Shown here: positions 37,646-48,629 of the stretch, one piece after another | How the letters are laid out: the number at the start of each line of letters is the position of its first letter | Numbering within the stretch: the first letter of the stretch is position 1 | NCBI GenBank assembly: GCA_965223485.1 | Contig: OZ244993.1 | Coordinates: 2,542,001-2,606,000 of the forward strand | Direction: 5' to 3' | DNA length: 64,000 nucleotides | Source: VXPQ01 sp965223485 | GTDB lineage: Bacteria > Bacteroidota > Rhodothermia > Rhodothermales > VXPQ01 | The notes under the pieces: model-generated | What the model was told of the DNA's origin: nothing | Seen by the model: only the letters and a program-made list of their open reading frames with translations | Database searches by the model: none | Translations under genes and position numbers: made by a program

Positions 37646-38617
37646 ATGGCATCTGTCCATAAACGACTCCTTGGTGTGCTCCTGCTCATGGCGGGGAGCC
37701 ATGCTGTCTCAGCACAGTCCTACATTAACCAGCAGGACATTGAAGACGTGCTGGAGAAGTACCGCGTCGAGAAAGTGGCTGAACTTCCGGAGGTCGAGTA
37801 CGATTATTTTGTACTGGGCGACGGTAGGGGGAGCACTGTTCTTGCCCGCAACAGTTTTTACAAGATCATGGGCCAGGGGGACGCAAAGCGGGGCCATGCC
37901 CGCTCCAAACTGGTTGAACTTCTGAATCGCCGGCTGATGGGTACCGTACAGATCGGTGATACCCTGGTCGTTCCCCGACAATTCGAGACAGATTTTCGGG
38001 CCTATGCTCCGTTTCCGTTGCAGTATTCGGGGGCAAGGGAATTCGACAAACTATTCATCATCCACAAAACGATACAGGCCTGGGCCGCTTATGAAGATGG
38101 CGACCTGGTGCGGTGGGGTATCGTCAATACGGGAACGCCGGCAAGTCCGACCCCGCAAGGTCGTTTCAACTTCAACTGGAAAACCGAGTACCGTATATCC
38201 ACACTGAGTCCGCCTGGCGAACGCTGGGAAATGTACTGGGTATTTAATTTTCACAATCCCCGTGGGATACACGTTCACCAGTATCTCATGCCGACAGGTG
38301 GTCCCACCAGTCACGGGTGCGTTCGGCTGGTAGAGACCGACGCGAAATGGATCTACGAGTGGGCTAATCCCTGGCAGGTGGACAACGGCCGGGTCGACCC
38401 CGGATCTGAAGGCCGCCGCATCATCAAGCAGGGAACCACGGTGCTTGTCATCGGACAATATCCTGAAGACGCTCCCGTTCCGTTCCTCGCCGGAGAAACA
38501 CCGGTGCTAAGGCGGGTTGAATTACCGGACCATCCGTACGATGTGCCGCCGGGTACAGACCAGCAGAAACGTTTCGACAGGCTGCGATCCGAAAAACCGG
38601 ACCGGGGCCATCGCTAA
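37646..38617 (+). CDS. L,D-transpeptidase (YkuD family), exported
   Basis: A 323-residue exported protein with a signal peptide (LLGVLLLMAGSHAVSAQS). The C-terminal half carries the YkuD catalytic signature GGPTSHGCVRLVETD with the essential Cys. YkuD enzymes form 3-3 cross-links in peptidoglycan or attach proteins to it. The N-terminal part (about 20-130) has no recognised domain. A TTG at 37631 is in frame, but the ATG at 37646 directly precedes the signal peptide. Its last four bases overlap the stop of lepB on the other strand. Confidence 0.87.
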   Translation: MASVHKRLLGVLLLMAGSHAVSAQSYINQQDIEDVLEKYRVEKVAELPEVEYDYFVLGDGRGSTVLARNSFYKIMGQGDAKRGHARSKLVELLNRRLMGTVQIGDTLVVPRQFETDFRAYAPFPLQYSGAREFDKLFIIHKTIQAWAAYEDGDLVRWGIVNTGTPASPTPQGRFNFNWKTEYRISTLSPPGERWEMYWVFNFHNPRGIHVHQYLMPTGGPTSHGCVRLVETDAKWIYEWANPWQVDNGRVDPGSEGRRIIKQGTTVLVIGQYPEDAPVPFLAGETPVLRRVELPDHPYDVPPGTDQQKRFDRLRSEKPDRGHR

Positions 38618-39744
38618 TCGATGAAACTGAAGAGTCTTCCGAAGCGGGGTAGCATCGTGTCCCCATCCCAGGAAAAATAGATCAGCACAGCCTTACCCAC
38701 GATGTGATCCATGGGTACGAAGCCCCAGAAACGGCTGTCTTCCGAATTGTCCCTGTTATCCCCCATCACGAAATAATAATCCTGTCGGAATGTATACGAG
38801 GTAACCGGTTTCCCATCCACCTCGAAGGCGCCATCGTTCGTCTGTCGGACTGCAAGCCCCTCGTACCGGGAAATGGCAGGCGCATACATAGCCCAGTTAT
38901 CATCCGTCAGCGTAATGGCGACCCCCTCGGCGGGAATGGTTACCGGCCCAAAATTATCGGGCGTATACCCTCGTCCCGGGGGGTACATCACCATATCGTA
39001 GTATCCGGCGCGGTCCGGCACAATGGACGGCTCGACGCGGTCGATCCATGACCATCCTGCTATGGTTTCCGCGGCCTCACTGGTAGCCTGTATCTGGACC
39101 ACACTCATGTCCGACATCGCCTGAAACTCCGATACTCCCAACTCCCGGAGCGCAGCACCGGAAAGATGCATGCGCGGGTCATTTTTGTGCACATCCCAAT
39201 ACTGCTGCATATTCTTGTGCAGGGGTAGTGCGTCGCCATCGACATGGACCACCTTATCGATGACCTCCAGGGCCTCTCCCGGCATTCCTACCACACGCTT
39301 GATATAGTGTGTCTTGCGATCTATTGGGTGGTCATCCGGGGGAAAATTGAATACGATGGCGTCTCCTCGTTTTACCTTGGCGAAGCCGGGAAACCGGGTA
39401 TTGGGCAAGCGGAAATCCTTTATATAGACAGGCGTGAAGGGAATGCCGAGCGTCATGGGCGTCCGCGTGCCGTAGTGAATTTTCGAGACGAAGAGATAAT
39501 CCCCGACAAGCAGGCTCTTCTCCATGGAGGGCGTAGGAATCCTGAAAAGATCGAAAAGGAGCGTTCTCACGATCAGCATGACCACAAGGATGAATACGAA
39601 TGCATCCGTCCATTCCCTGATGGCGCTTTTACGTTTGGGTCCCTCGTCAGAACGCTTTTTACCGGCCGGTGAGGAAGCCATGCGGGCCAAGCGGTCGTTT
39701 TTCGATGCGCGGCGTTTTTTTCGGCCTGTTGGAGATGCTGCCAA
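38614..39744 (-). CDS. lepB: Signal peptidase I with large insertion
   Basis: A 376-residue type I signal peptidase that removes signal peptides outside the inner membrane. A basic N-terminus precedes one helix (about 48-66). The catalytic Ser is in PTPSMEKSLL, and the Lys in YIKRVVGMPGE. Between that and the C-terminal MGDNRDNSEDSR motif lies an insert of roughly 130 residues. Enlarged LepB proteins of this kind are usual in Bacteroidota. It sits upstream of nothing obvious on its strand and is downstream of lepA and the secreted unknown, which is a common secretion cluster layout. Confidence 0.93.
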   Translation of the reverse strand: MAASPTGRKKRRASKNDRLARMASSPAGKKRSDEGPKRKSAIREWTDAFVFILVVMLIVRTLLFDLFRIPTPSMEKSLLVGDYLFVSKIHYGTRTPMTLGIPFTPVYIKDFRLPNTRFPGFAKVKRGDAIVFNFPPDDHPIDRKTHYIKRVVGMPGEALEVIDKVVHVDGDALPLHKNMQQYWDVHKNDPRMHLSGAALRELGVSEFQAMSDMSVVQIQATSEAAETIAGWSWIDRVEPSIVPDRAGYYDMVMYPPGRGYTPDNFGPVTIPAEGVAITLTDDNWAMYAPAISRYEGLAVRQTNDGAFEVDGKPVTSYTFRQDYYFVMGDNRDNSEDSRFWGFVPMDHIVGKAVLIYFSWDGDTMLPRFGRLFSFID

Positions 39745-39772
39745 AATAGTATCCGTTGGATTGATTCCTGCG

Positions 39773-40564
39773 TTAGTGATCGGGCGCCATGTCGTAAGAT
39801 GGGCGGCCTTGTTCCATATCTGGCGGGGGTATCCCTTCGAGGAAAAAGCGTTCCCCGTCGAAACCGGTTAAAAACCAGGATTCCAGGGCGCTCATATAGT
39901 AATAATCCGCGTAGGGTGCGTGTACGGCTTCATCCAGCATAGGATGCAGCAGGGCGCGTTTGAGTTTTGGCAAAAGGTCCCTGTATTTCCGATCCGTCAT
40001 AGTAACCACCCCCCTTTCGAAGGGGCCGTTGACATCCACGACAATCAGGGGAATGGTGTCGTTCAGGACGAACCGGTATTCGAACTGGATATATTCCGGA
40101 GCAGCCTCTCCTGCGCCGACCTGCTCCACAACGGTGCTGGTGGGGGCGCCAAAGTACGCTTCCAGCATGGCCCTTAGTCCCTTCGTCAGCATCGTATCGA
40201 CGGGTATGCGCTTGTTGCTTCCGAGGTACGTCCACTGCGTGTTCCGGAATGCTTCTTCAAATACGCCAGCTTCGGATGCGGGGGCCAGATGCACGCTACT
40301 CACCAGAGGAGGTAACGTCGGATACCGCAGCGCATGGAATGCAGCCATCTGTTCTCGTATAGACTCACTTGCCCAGGGAACCTGCTCCAGGGGCAATGGC
40401 ACGGCGCGCAGGCCCCGGCGCAAAAGGATGTTTTGTGCTTCTGTGCGCAGGCGGGCGTCCTGATACATCTCGAGCAGTGTTTTGGTTGGCTCGACCGATT
40501 GACATACCGCACTTCCTGACGGAAACAATATCCATAGCAACGCAAGGGTTCGTATGCTCCTCAT
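39773..40564 (-). CDS. Secreted protein of unknown function
   Basis: A 263-residue exported protein. A signal peptide (residues 4-22, likely cut after AVCQS) is followed by a soluble region without any motif I recognise. There is a Pro- and Leu-rich section around 45-75 and a C-terminal region with DYYYMSALESWFLTGFDGERFFLEG. It lies between lepA and lepB, 21 and 28 bases apart, so it is probably part of that operon. The function is unknown. Confidence 0.6.
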   Translation of the reverse strand: MRSIRTLALLWILFPSGSAVCQSVEPTKTLLEMYQDARLRTEAQNILLRRGLRAVPLPLEQVPWASESIREQMAAFHALRYPTLPPLVSSVHLAPASEAGVFEEAFRNTQWTYLGSNKRIPVDTMLTKGLRAMLEAYFGAPTSTVVEQVGAGEAAPEYIQFEYRFVLNDTIPLIVVDVNGPFERGVVTMTDRKYRDLLPKLKRALLHPMLDEAVHAPYADYYYMSALESWFLTGFDGERFFLEGIPPPDMEQGRPSYDMAPDH

Positions 40565-40585
40565 CGAATGTACCCCGTCCAGTTG

Positions 40586-42394
<1,809 letters not shown>

Positions 42395-42450
42395 GTACGT
42401 ACCCTGTCAGAATGAACCTTCGGGAATCATCCCGACGAGTTCCGGTTGCA

Positions 42451-43065
42451 CTATTCCTTGATGGAAACGCCGTGCTCGAGGACCGCTTCCGGGGTCTCGG
42501 TCGTTTCTTCCATATCGTCTCTCACTGCCTCGTCTTCCTCTCGTTCGCGTGCGTACCGGGTGCATTTTTTGTGCAGGACAATAATACCAGTCACCCCACA
42601 TACGATAGCCATGTCGGCCACATTCCATATCGGGAACAGCGAAATATACATGCCGCCGATAAAGGGTATGGATTCGGGCAGGAATCCACTCCATAGGTTC
42701 ACGTGAATAAAATCAATCACTTTGCCGAACAGCAGCGTATCCCCGTAGAAAACGCGATCGACAATGTTGCCGACAGCGCCACCCAGAATAAGCGCCAGGC
42801 TTGCCCGATACGGGTAGTAATCGTGACGGACTCGGTAGAGATAGAATACGATCAGAACCGTCGCCAGCATAGAAAACACGGTCACGAGAGATGTTGGCCC
42901 CGGCGTAATACCGAACGCCATACCAGGATTCTCTGTGAACGTGAGTTTCAACCAGTCGCCAACAACAGGAATCTGCTGGCCGCGATACATCGTGCGCAGC
43001 ACAAGCAGTTTGGTTGACTGGTCAAGCAGGATGACAAGGCCAGAAATCCAGAGGACGCGTATCAT
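42451..43065 (-). CDS. lspA: Lipoprotein signal peptidase
   Basis: A 204-residue inner-membrane aspartyl protease that cleaves signal peptides of prolipoproteins. Four helices and both catalytic Asp motifs are seen: GNIVDRVFYGD and FPIWNVADMAI. The C-terminal 35 residues after the last helix are charged and acidic (RYAREREEDEAVRDD), longer than in E. coli. It follows the DksA-like gene by about 34 bases. Confidence 0.92.
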   Translation of the reverse strand: MIRVLWISGLVILLDQSTKLLVLRTMYRGQQIPVVGDWLKLTFTENPGMAFGITPGPTSLVTVFSMLATVLIVFYLYRVRHDYYPYRASLALILGGAVGNIVDRVFYGDTLLFGKVIDFIHVNLWSGFLPESIPFIGGMYISLFPIWNVADMAIVCGVTGIIVLHKKCTRYAREREEDEAVRDDMEETTETPEAVLEHGVSIKE

Positions 43066-43099
43066 AATCGTATACCTGGACCGCCACCCGGTATCAGGC

Positions 43100-43558
43100 C
43101 TACCTCTTTTGCTTTGCCTTGGCCTCTATCGACATCTCCGTGTGCGGTACGACCTCCAGGCGTTCCCTGGAGATGGCCTTGCCGGTCACCCTGCATATCC
43201 CGTAGGTTCTGTTCCTGATGCGCTCCAGCGCGCGATCAAGGTATCCCACGTATTTCTTCTGACGCGCCATCATCAGATACAGCTTTTCGCGTTCCATGGC
43301 GTCGGTTCCTGCATCGGCCATGTGAAAGCTGTACGCGGTATCGTTTTCGGCCTGCTCTCTCACATCGTCCAATTGAATGCGCATTCGATCGATGTCCTCA
43401 ACAGCTTCCAGGCGCCGCGACAGGATGATTTGCTTGAAATGATCGAAATCTTTGTCCGAAAACGACGTGTTCGTTCGGGCTTCAGCTTGCGTGGAACCCG
43501 CTTCTTCATTGCTGGTCGCCGACACCGGTCTTTTACGAGATGATTTTCTTACAGCCAT
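43100..43558 (-). CDS. DksA/TraR-family protein with degenerate zinc site
   Basis: A 152-residue DksA/TraR-type protein, thought to bind in the RNA polymerase secondary channel. A basic N-terminus is followed by a long coiled coil (about 35-110) and the family C-terminus YGICRVTGKAISRERLEVVP. Only the first of four zinc cysteines remains; the others are Thr, Pro-His and Ser-Ile here. Cys-poor DksA forms are known in Bacteroidota. The ATG at 43558 was used, and an earlier one at 43603 is possible. It precedes lspA. Confidence 0.82.
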   Translation of the reverse strand: MAVRKSSRKRPVSATSNEEAGSTQAEARTNTSFSDKDFDHFKQIILSRRLEAVEDIDRMRIQLDDVREQAENDTAYSFHMADAGTDAMEREKLYLMMARQKKYVGYLDRALERIRNRTYGICRVTGKAISRERLEVVPHTEMSIEAKAKQKR

Positions 43559-43633
43559 GCCCAAAGTACACTGCGGGGAGCATTCCCCGACGGCTTTCTC
43601 CATTCCTGGATATACCGAACCGTGTTTGTTTTG

Positions 43634-46600
43634 TTATGAATTCTCGATACGGCGGACACCCACATGGAGCATCTCTTCTCCGATCCGGAAGGTATCAACG
43701 ACATCTCCCTCCGGTGTTTGGGCTGCATTAAACTCCAGTGCCAGTGTCTCGTTCCGTATCCAGGCGCCGTGTCGGCGGATAACCCCGGACAAACGCTCCG
43801 TGGTCCGGTACTCGACCAAAATACGGTCCGTTACCTCAAAATCATTCCCCTTTCGCAGATTTTGCATGCGGTTGACGATTTCCCGAGCCTGTCCCTCGGC
43901 GACCAGTTCTTCAGTACGTGTCGTGTCCAGCGCCACCGTTATGTCATTCTCCTGGCCCACAAGCCATCCGGCAACCTCTTCGCTCGTTACCTCAATGTCT
44001 CCCGGCCCCAACTCAATACGCTGATCGTCCACCTCGATGGTGATGGCGCCTTCTTGTACATAGCTGCTGATCTGCGCGTCATCAAGCGCTCGGACCGCCT
44101 TGTTGACCGGCTTCATCCATTTCCCAAGGCGGGGCCCCAGCCGCTTGAAGTCAGGGCGGGCCGAACGCTTCACGATCCCGCTCGAGCAGGGGATGTACTC
44201 GATAGCCCGGACATTAATCTCGTCGAGGATAATGGTACGAACCTGCTCTATGTCGCTTTCGGAGACATGCTCCCCGGTAACGACCAGAATGCGGGGAAGC
44301 GGTTGCCGTACATTGATTTCGCTCCGGTTTCGCATCGAAAGAGCAATGGACGAAATGGTCCGGGCCAGCGCCATGCGACGTTCAAGATCCTGATCGATTT
44401 CGTCCTCGACCGGCTTGGGGAAAAATGCCAGATGTACGGATTCACATCCTTCGGTTCCTGTACCGGCCTCCATGGCATGATGCAACCAGTCACTGAAAAA
44501 CGGCGCGATCGGGGCCATCATGGCGGCAATGGCCACCAGACACTCGTGCACGGTCTGGTACGCTGCCTCCTTGTCGCCACTGGTATCCGCCTCTTTCCAG
44601 AACCGCCGTCGCGATCTGCGGATGTACCAGTTGGAAAGTTCCTCGACGAATCGCTCTATCCCACGTGCGGCCCGTGTCGGATCGTAGGTATGGTATGCGT
44701 CATCCACCTTGCGAACCGTACTATGTAACAGGCTCACAATCCAGCGATCCAGCTCGGGGCGCTCATTCACGGGAATACGGCCTTCTTCATACGCAAATCC
44801 ATCTATATTGGCGTAGGTGGCGAAAAAGGCATAGACATTTTCAAGCGTACCGAAAAACTTCCGGAGCGTATCCCCCAGACCTCGTTCGGAAAACTTGATG
44901 TTTTCCCACGGCGGCGAGTTACTCATCATGTACCAGCGCACGGTATCAGCTCCGTAGCGTGCGATCGTCTCGAACGGATCCACCGCATTGCCCCGGGATT
45001 TCGACATTTTTTCCCCGTTTTCATCGAGAATAAGCCCGTTGACAACGACGTTTTCATAGGCGACCGAATCCATAACGGCTGCTGCAAGCACATGCATTGT
45101 GTAGAACCATCCCCTCGTCTGATCAATGCCCTCTGCAATAAAATCAGCCGGGAAATGCCGCTCGAATTTTTCCTTGTTCTCGAATGGGTAATGCCACTGC
45201 GCAAACGGCATGGATCCCGAATCGAACCACGCATCGATTACTTCCGGCATGCGGCGCATCGTTCCGCCGTCCGGCGCGGGCCAGGTCAGGGTATCCACGA
45301 ACGGCCGGTGCAAATCGATATCCTTGTCGTTCTCCGGAAGCTGATCTCCACACTTCTCCCGTAGCTCCGCCATAGATCCGATCACCTCTAAATAGTCGGA
45401 TCCCTTCTTGTCCGATTGCCAAATCGGAAGCGGAGTCCCCCAGTATCTGCGGCGACTCAATGCCCAGTCCACGTTATTCTTCAGCCATTCGCCAAAACGG
45501 CCTGTACCCATGGCCGATGGCTGCCAATTGATCGTATCGTTGAGCGCAATCATCCGGTCTTTAATCGCCGTAGTTCGGACAAACCAGCTTTCTACCGGAT
45601 AATTCATGAGCGGCGTCCCCTTACGCCAGTCATGCGGGTAATTGTGGAGATGCGTTTCCTGCTTGTATAGCATACCGCGATCCCGCAAGTCCCTAACGAT
45701 CGGCTTATCAGCCTCCTTGAACCACTGTCCGCTAAAAAGAGGGATCTGGTCCGTGAAGCGCCCCCCGGCATCCACCGGATTGAATAAGGGCAACCCCTCC
45801 TTTTGCCCTATAGCATGGTCATCTGCGCCGAAAGCCGGGGCAAGGTGTACGATGCCCGTCCCGTCTTCTGTGGATACGAAGTCTGCTTCCACGACGCGCC
45901 AGGCTCCCTTCTTGCTGCCCTCGTCGAGAAAATACGGGAAGACAGGGGTGTAGGTCATACCCACAAGGTCCTTGCCCTGAAATCTTCGGATGATTTCATA
46001 GCCGGCATCAAGCACGTTCAGGCGCTCTTCTGCAAGAATCAGACATTCTCCGTCTCCGGAGGGATTTTCCAGACGCACCTTCACATATTCAATGCCGGCG
46101 CCGACCGCAAGCGCCGTATTGGAAATGAGCGTCCACGGCGTAGTCGTCCACGCCAGAAAGGCTGTGTTCTCTTCGTCTCGCACGGGGAAGCGTACATAGA
46201 CGGACGGATCTTGCACCTCCTCATAACCGAGACTGACTTCGTGGGACGAAAGCACCGTCCCTGAACCGGGGCTGTACCACTGAATTTTGTGTCCCTTGTA
46301 CAGTAGCCCCTTCTCGTAGATTTTCTTGAGGAGCCACCATTCCGTTTCGATATACCTGTTTTCGAAAGTAACGTAGGGATGGTCCAGATCGACCCAATAT
46401 CCCATCTTCCTCGTCAGGTCGTCCCATACCTCCTTGTACCGCAGGACGCTTTCGCGGCATTTTTCGTTGTATTTGCCGACTCCGTATCGCTCAATGTCTT
46501 CGCGCCCCGCCAAGCCAAGCGCCTTTTCCACCTCAATCTCAACAGGAAGGCCATGCGTATCCCAGCCGGCTTTGCGTTCCACATAGAAGCCCTTCATCGT

Positions 46601-46819
46601 TTTGTACCGGCAGAACACATCCTTGATGGTTCGCGCCATCACATGATGAATGCCGGGGCGTCCATTTGCGGTGGGCGGGCCTTCATAGAACGTGAAGGCC
46701 TTGCGGTTTGCCCGCTCGCGTACGCTTTTTTCGAAAATGCGGCGCTGCTCCCACCAGGCCAACACCTCGCGTTCCAGCGCAGCGTGATCGAATCGCTTTA
46801 CTTCTTCAAACCTGGGCAT
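43634..46819 (-). CDS. ileS: Isoleucyl-tRNA synthetase (type 2, eukaryote-like)
   Basis: A 1061-residue class I synthetase charging tRNA-Ile. The HIGH-type motif is PGIHH (GRPGIHHVMART), the editing CP1 domain is present, and the catalytic loop is KMSKSRGNAVDP. The length, the PGIHH variant and the long C-terminal region without bacterial zinc-finger cysteines place it in the eukaryote-like group, which in other bacteria is linked to low mupirocin sensitivity. It starts 40 bases after pnp and is followed by the DksA-like gene. Confidence 0.95.
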   Translation of the reverse strand: MPRFEEVKRFDHAALEREVLAWWEQRRIFEKSVRERANRKAFTFYEGPPTANGRPGIHHVMARTIKDVFCRYKTMKGFYVERKAGWDTHGLPVEIEVEKALGLAGREDIERYGVGKYNEKCRESVLRYKEVWDDLTRKMGYWVDLDHPYVTFENRYIETEWWLLKKIYEKGLLYKGHKIQWYSPGSGTVLSSHEVSLGYEEVQDPSVYVRFPVRDEENTAFLAWTTTPWTLISNTALAVGAGIEYVKVRLENPSGDGECLILAEERLNVLDAGYEIIRRFQGKDLVGMTYTPVFPYFLDEGSKKGAWRVVEADFVSTEDGTGIVHLAPAFGADDHAIGQKEGLPLFNPVDAGGRFTDQIPLFSGQWFKEADKPIVRDLRDRGMLYKQETHLHNYPHDWRKGTPLMNYPVESWFVRTTAIKDRMIALNDTINWQPSAMGTGRFGEWLKNNVDWALSRRRYWGTPLPIWQSDKKGSDYLEVIGSMAELREKCGDQLPENDKDIDLHRPFVDTLTWPAPDGGTMRRMPEVIDAWFDSGSMPFAQWHYPFENKEKFERHFPADFIAEGIDQTRGWFYTMHVLAAAVMDSVAYENVVVNGLILDENGEKMSKSRGNAVDPFETIARYGADTVRWYMMSNSPPWENIKFSERGLGDTLRKFFGTLENVYAFFATYANIDGFAYEEGRIPVNERPELDRWIVSLLHSTVRKVDDAYHTYDPTRAARGIERFVEELSNWYIRRSRRRFWKEADTSGDKEAAYQTVHECLVAIAAMMAPIAPFFSDWLHHAMEAGTGTEGCESVHLAFFPKPVEDEIDQDLERRMALARTISSIALSMRNRSEINVRQPLPRILVVTGEHVSESDIEQVRTIILDEINVRAIEYIPCSSGIVKRSARPDFKRLGPRLGKWMKPVNKAVRALDDAQISSYVQEGAITIEVDDQRIELGPGDIEVTSEEVAGWLVGQENDITVALDTTRTEELVAEGQAREIVNRMQNLRKGNDFEVTDRILVEYRTTERLSGVIRRHGAWIRNETLALEFNAAQTPEGDVVDTFRIGEEMLHVGVRRIENS

Positions 46820-46859
46820 GGATGGGGAGCCGACACGGCATGGCGGGCGAAATACACCC

Positions 46860-47699
46860 TCATGCGCCGATTGCCGATACGATTGCCGACACGAGCCGAG
46901 TCAAGAGGGGTTCCGCCTTTCCTGCGGCGGCAATAATTTCTGCGAGCGAAACGGCCTCGAGCGCATCGGGAAAACATTCGTCGGTTACAACCGAGATGGC
47001 AAGCACGCGCATATCCATATGACGGGCCGCGACCACCTCGGGAACGGTACTCATTCCCACTACATCAGCACCCCATGCACGAAGCATCCGGTACTCCGCT
47101 CTCGTTTCGAGGTTGGGCCCCGTAACCGCCACATATACGCCCCGGTGCAATTTGATACCCGCTTCGACGGCCTTTTCTTCCGCCAGTTGCTGCAACGCCT
47201 CGTCATAGGGTGCGCTCATATCCGGAAACCGTGCCCCCCAATCGTCGAGATTCGGGCCGATCAGGGGGTTGGCGTTCTGAAAATTGATATGATCCGATAA
47301 CAACATCAATTCCCCCTTTCCGTACACGGGGTTCATACCGCCGGCAGCATTGGAGATAAGCAGTGTATCGACGCCCAGGACGCCAAATACCCGAACGGGA
47401 AACACGACGGTTTGGGCATCATACCCTTCATACAAGTGAAAGCGCCCTTGTAAGGCATACACCGGAACGCCGGCCAGTGTACCTACCAGCAGTCGACCCG
47501 GATGAGACTCGACCGTGGATAAGGGAAAGCCGGGAATTTCTTCGTAAGGAATGGTCGCCTCGGCCTTGATCTCTTCCGCAAGTTCGCCGAGACCTGTTCC
47601 CAGAATCAACCCGATCCGGGGCGACAGACCGGTCCGCGCGCGAATGGCTTCGGCAGCGGTTTCCACGCTTCGGCGATATGCAAGGGCATCAAACATCAT
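46860..47699 (-). CDS. Purine nucleoside phosphorylase
   Basis: A 279-residue trimeric-type (PNP/MTAP class) phosphorylase, which splits inosine or guanosine with phosphate. It has GTGLGELAEEI near the N-terminus, QGRFHLYEGYDAQTVVFPVRV, and SNAAGGMNPVYGKGELMLLSDHINF, all typical. The start is one of two tandem ATGs at 47699/47696. It lies just upstream of ileS on the same strand. Confidence 0.92.
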   Translation of the reverse strand: MMFDALAYRRSVETAAEAIRARTGLSPRIGLILGTGLGELAEEIKAEATIPYEEIPGFPLSTVESHPGRLLVGTLAGVPVYALQGRFHLYEGYDAQTVVFPVRVFGVLGVDTLLISNAAGGMNPVYGKGELMLLSDHINFQNANPLIGPNLDDWGARFPDMSAPYDEALQQLAEEKAVEAGIKLHRGVYVAVTGPNLETRAEYRMLRAWGADVVGMSTVPEVVAARHMDMRVLAISVVTDECFPDALEAVSLAEIIAAAGKAEPLLTRLVSAIVSAIGA

Positions 47700-47721
47700 T
47701 GATTGGGTTTCAGGTAATCAG

Positions 47722-47755
47722 GTGGCGGGGCTATGCTATACCCCGCCGCGTTTTT
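47722..47755 (+). terminator. Strong hairpin with T-run, plus orientation
   Basis: GTGGCGGGG at 47722-47730 pairs with CCCCGCCGC at 47741-47749 (9 bp with one G-U), with a 10-base loop, and is followed by five T at 47751-47755. It would stop transcription moving rightwards. Both flanking genes, however, run leftwards (divIVA into pnp), so its role may instead be mRNA processing or blocking antisense transcription. Confidence 0.5.
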
Positions 47756-48484
47756 CTAATCGAGATCGCTCAAAATGCGACGGATGTGCTGGATATCCGA
47801 TGACGAATCCTTATCGCCACTGGATTCTCCTTCTCTCGTATCTTCTGCCTCCGGAGTTTCTTCGATTTTTTGTGCACCGGGCGCCTTATCCGACGCCGCT
47901 TTGGCGCGTGCATCCGTCGTTTGTGCGGCTTGCTTTTTTCTTTGGGCAGTTGATTTTCCCTTCGCCGTTTTGTCGGGGGGCGACGGCATCTTTTCGCCTT
48001 CGCTGGCCGAATACAGTCTGCTCAGAACGACTGCGGCATGTTCTTCGTAGCGGGCCAGCAGATCGGTTTCAGAAGTGAGCAGGGCGCGCAGCCGCGCCAT
48101 AAGTTCCAGGCGATAATCGTTCAACCTGGATGCTTGCCGACGAATCTCATTGACTGCCTGCCGCGCGTGCTCTTCTATCTCCCGCGCTTCGATTTCCGCC
48201 TTCTCTACGGTTGTCCGGGCTTTCCCCTCAGCATTCTGGAGCGTTTTTTCGGACGACTCCCGCGTGATGCGTAACGCCTCCTCAAGCGCCTCCTCTACTT
48301 TCTCGTAGTGCTCGAGTTTTGCCCGCAACTCACCCAGTTTGCTGTCAAGCCCCTGGCGCTCGTCCCTGACTTCTTCCCATTGCGTAGCCACCATTTGCAA
48401 AAACGAGCGCACTTCCTCTGGATCGTAGCCTCGGAACTTGTGAGAAAATTCCTGTTTCCGTATGTCGAGCGGAGTTAGTTTCAT
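47756..48484 (-). CDS. DivIVA domain protein
   Basis: A 242-residue protein. The first 60 residues are the DivIVA domain (MKLTPLDIRKQEFSHKFRGYDPEEVRSFL), followed by a long coiled coil to about 150. The C-terminal 90 residues are disordered and charged (Lys/Ala/Glu, Asp/Ser-rich end). DivIVA proteins mark curved or new membrane and recruit division or cell-wall factors. The frame is open upstream to 48649, but the ATG at 48484 begins the known domain. It lies between yggS and pnp. Confidence 0.88.
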   Translation of the reverse strand: MKLTPLDIRKQEFSHKFRGYDPEEVRSFLQMVATQWEEVRDERQGLDSKLGELRAKLEHYEKVEEALEEALRITRESSEKTLQNAEGKARTTVEKAEIEAREIEEHARQAVNEIRRQASRLNDYRLELMARLRALLTSETDLLARYEEHAAVVLSRLYSASEGEKMPSPPDKTAKGKSTAQRKKQAAQTTDARAKAASDKAPGAQKIEETPEAEDTREGESSGDKDSSSDIQHIRRILSDLD

Positions 48485-48629
48485 GACGCAACACGCTTTA
48501 TGCCGGGGGATCAAGATTGCGCGTCCGCAGACATCGAAGGACGATCGCCATATTATTGATACAAGATACTGAATTTTTCCCGGCACTATGGTAAAACGAT
48601 GCCGGACGAAACGGATGGTATCGAGGTTT

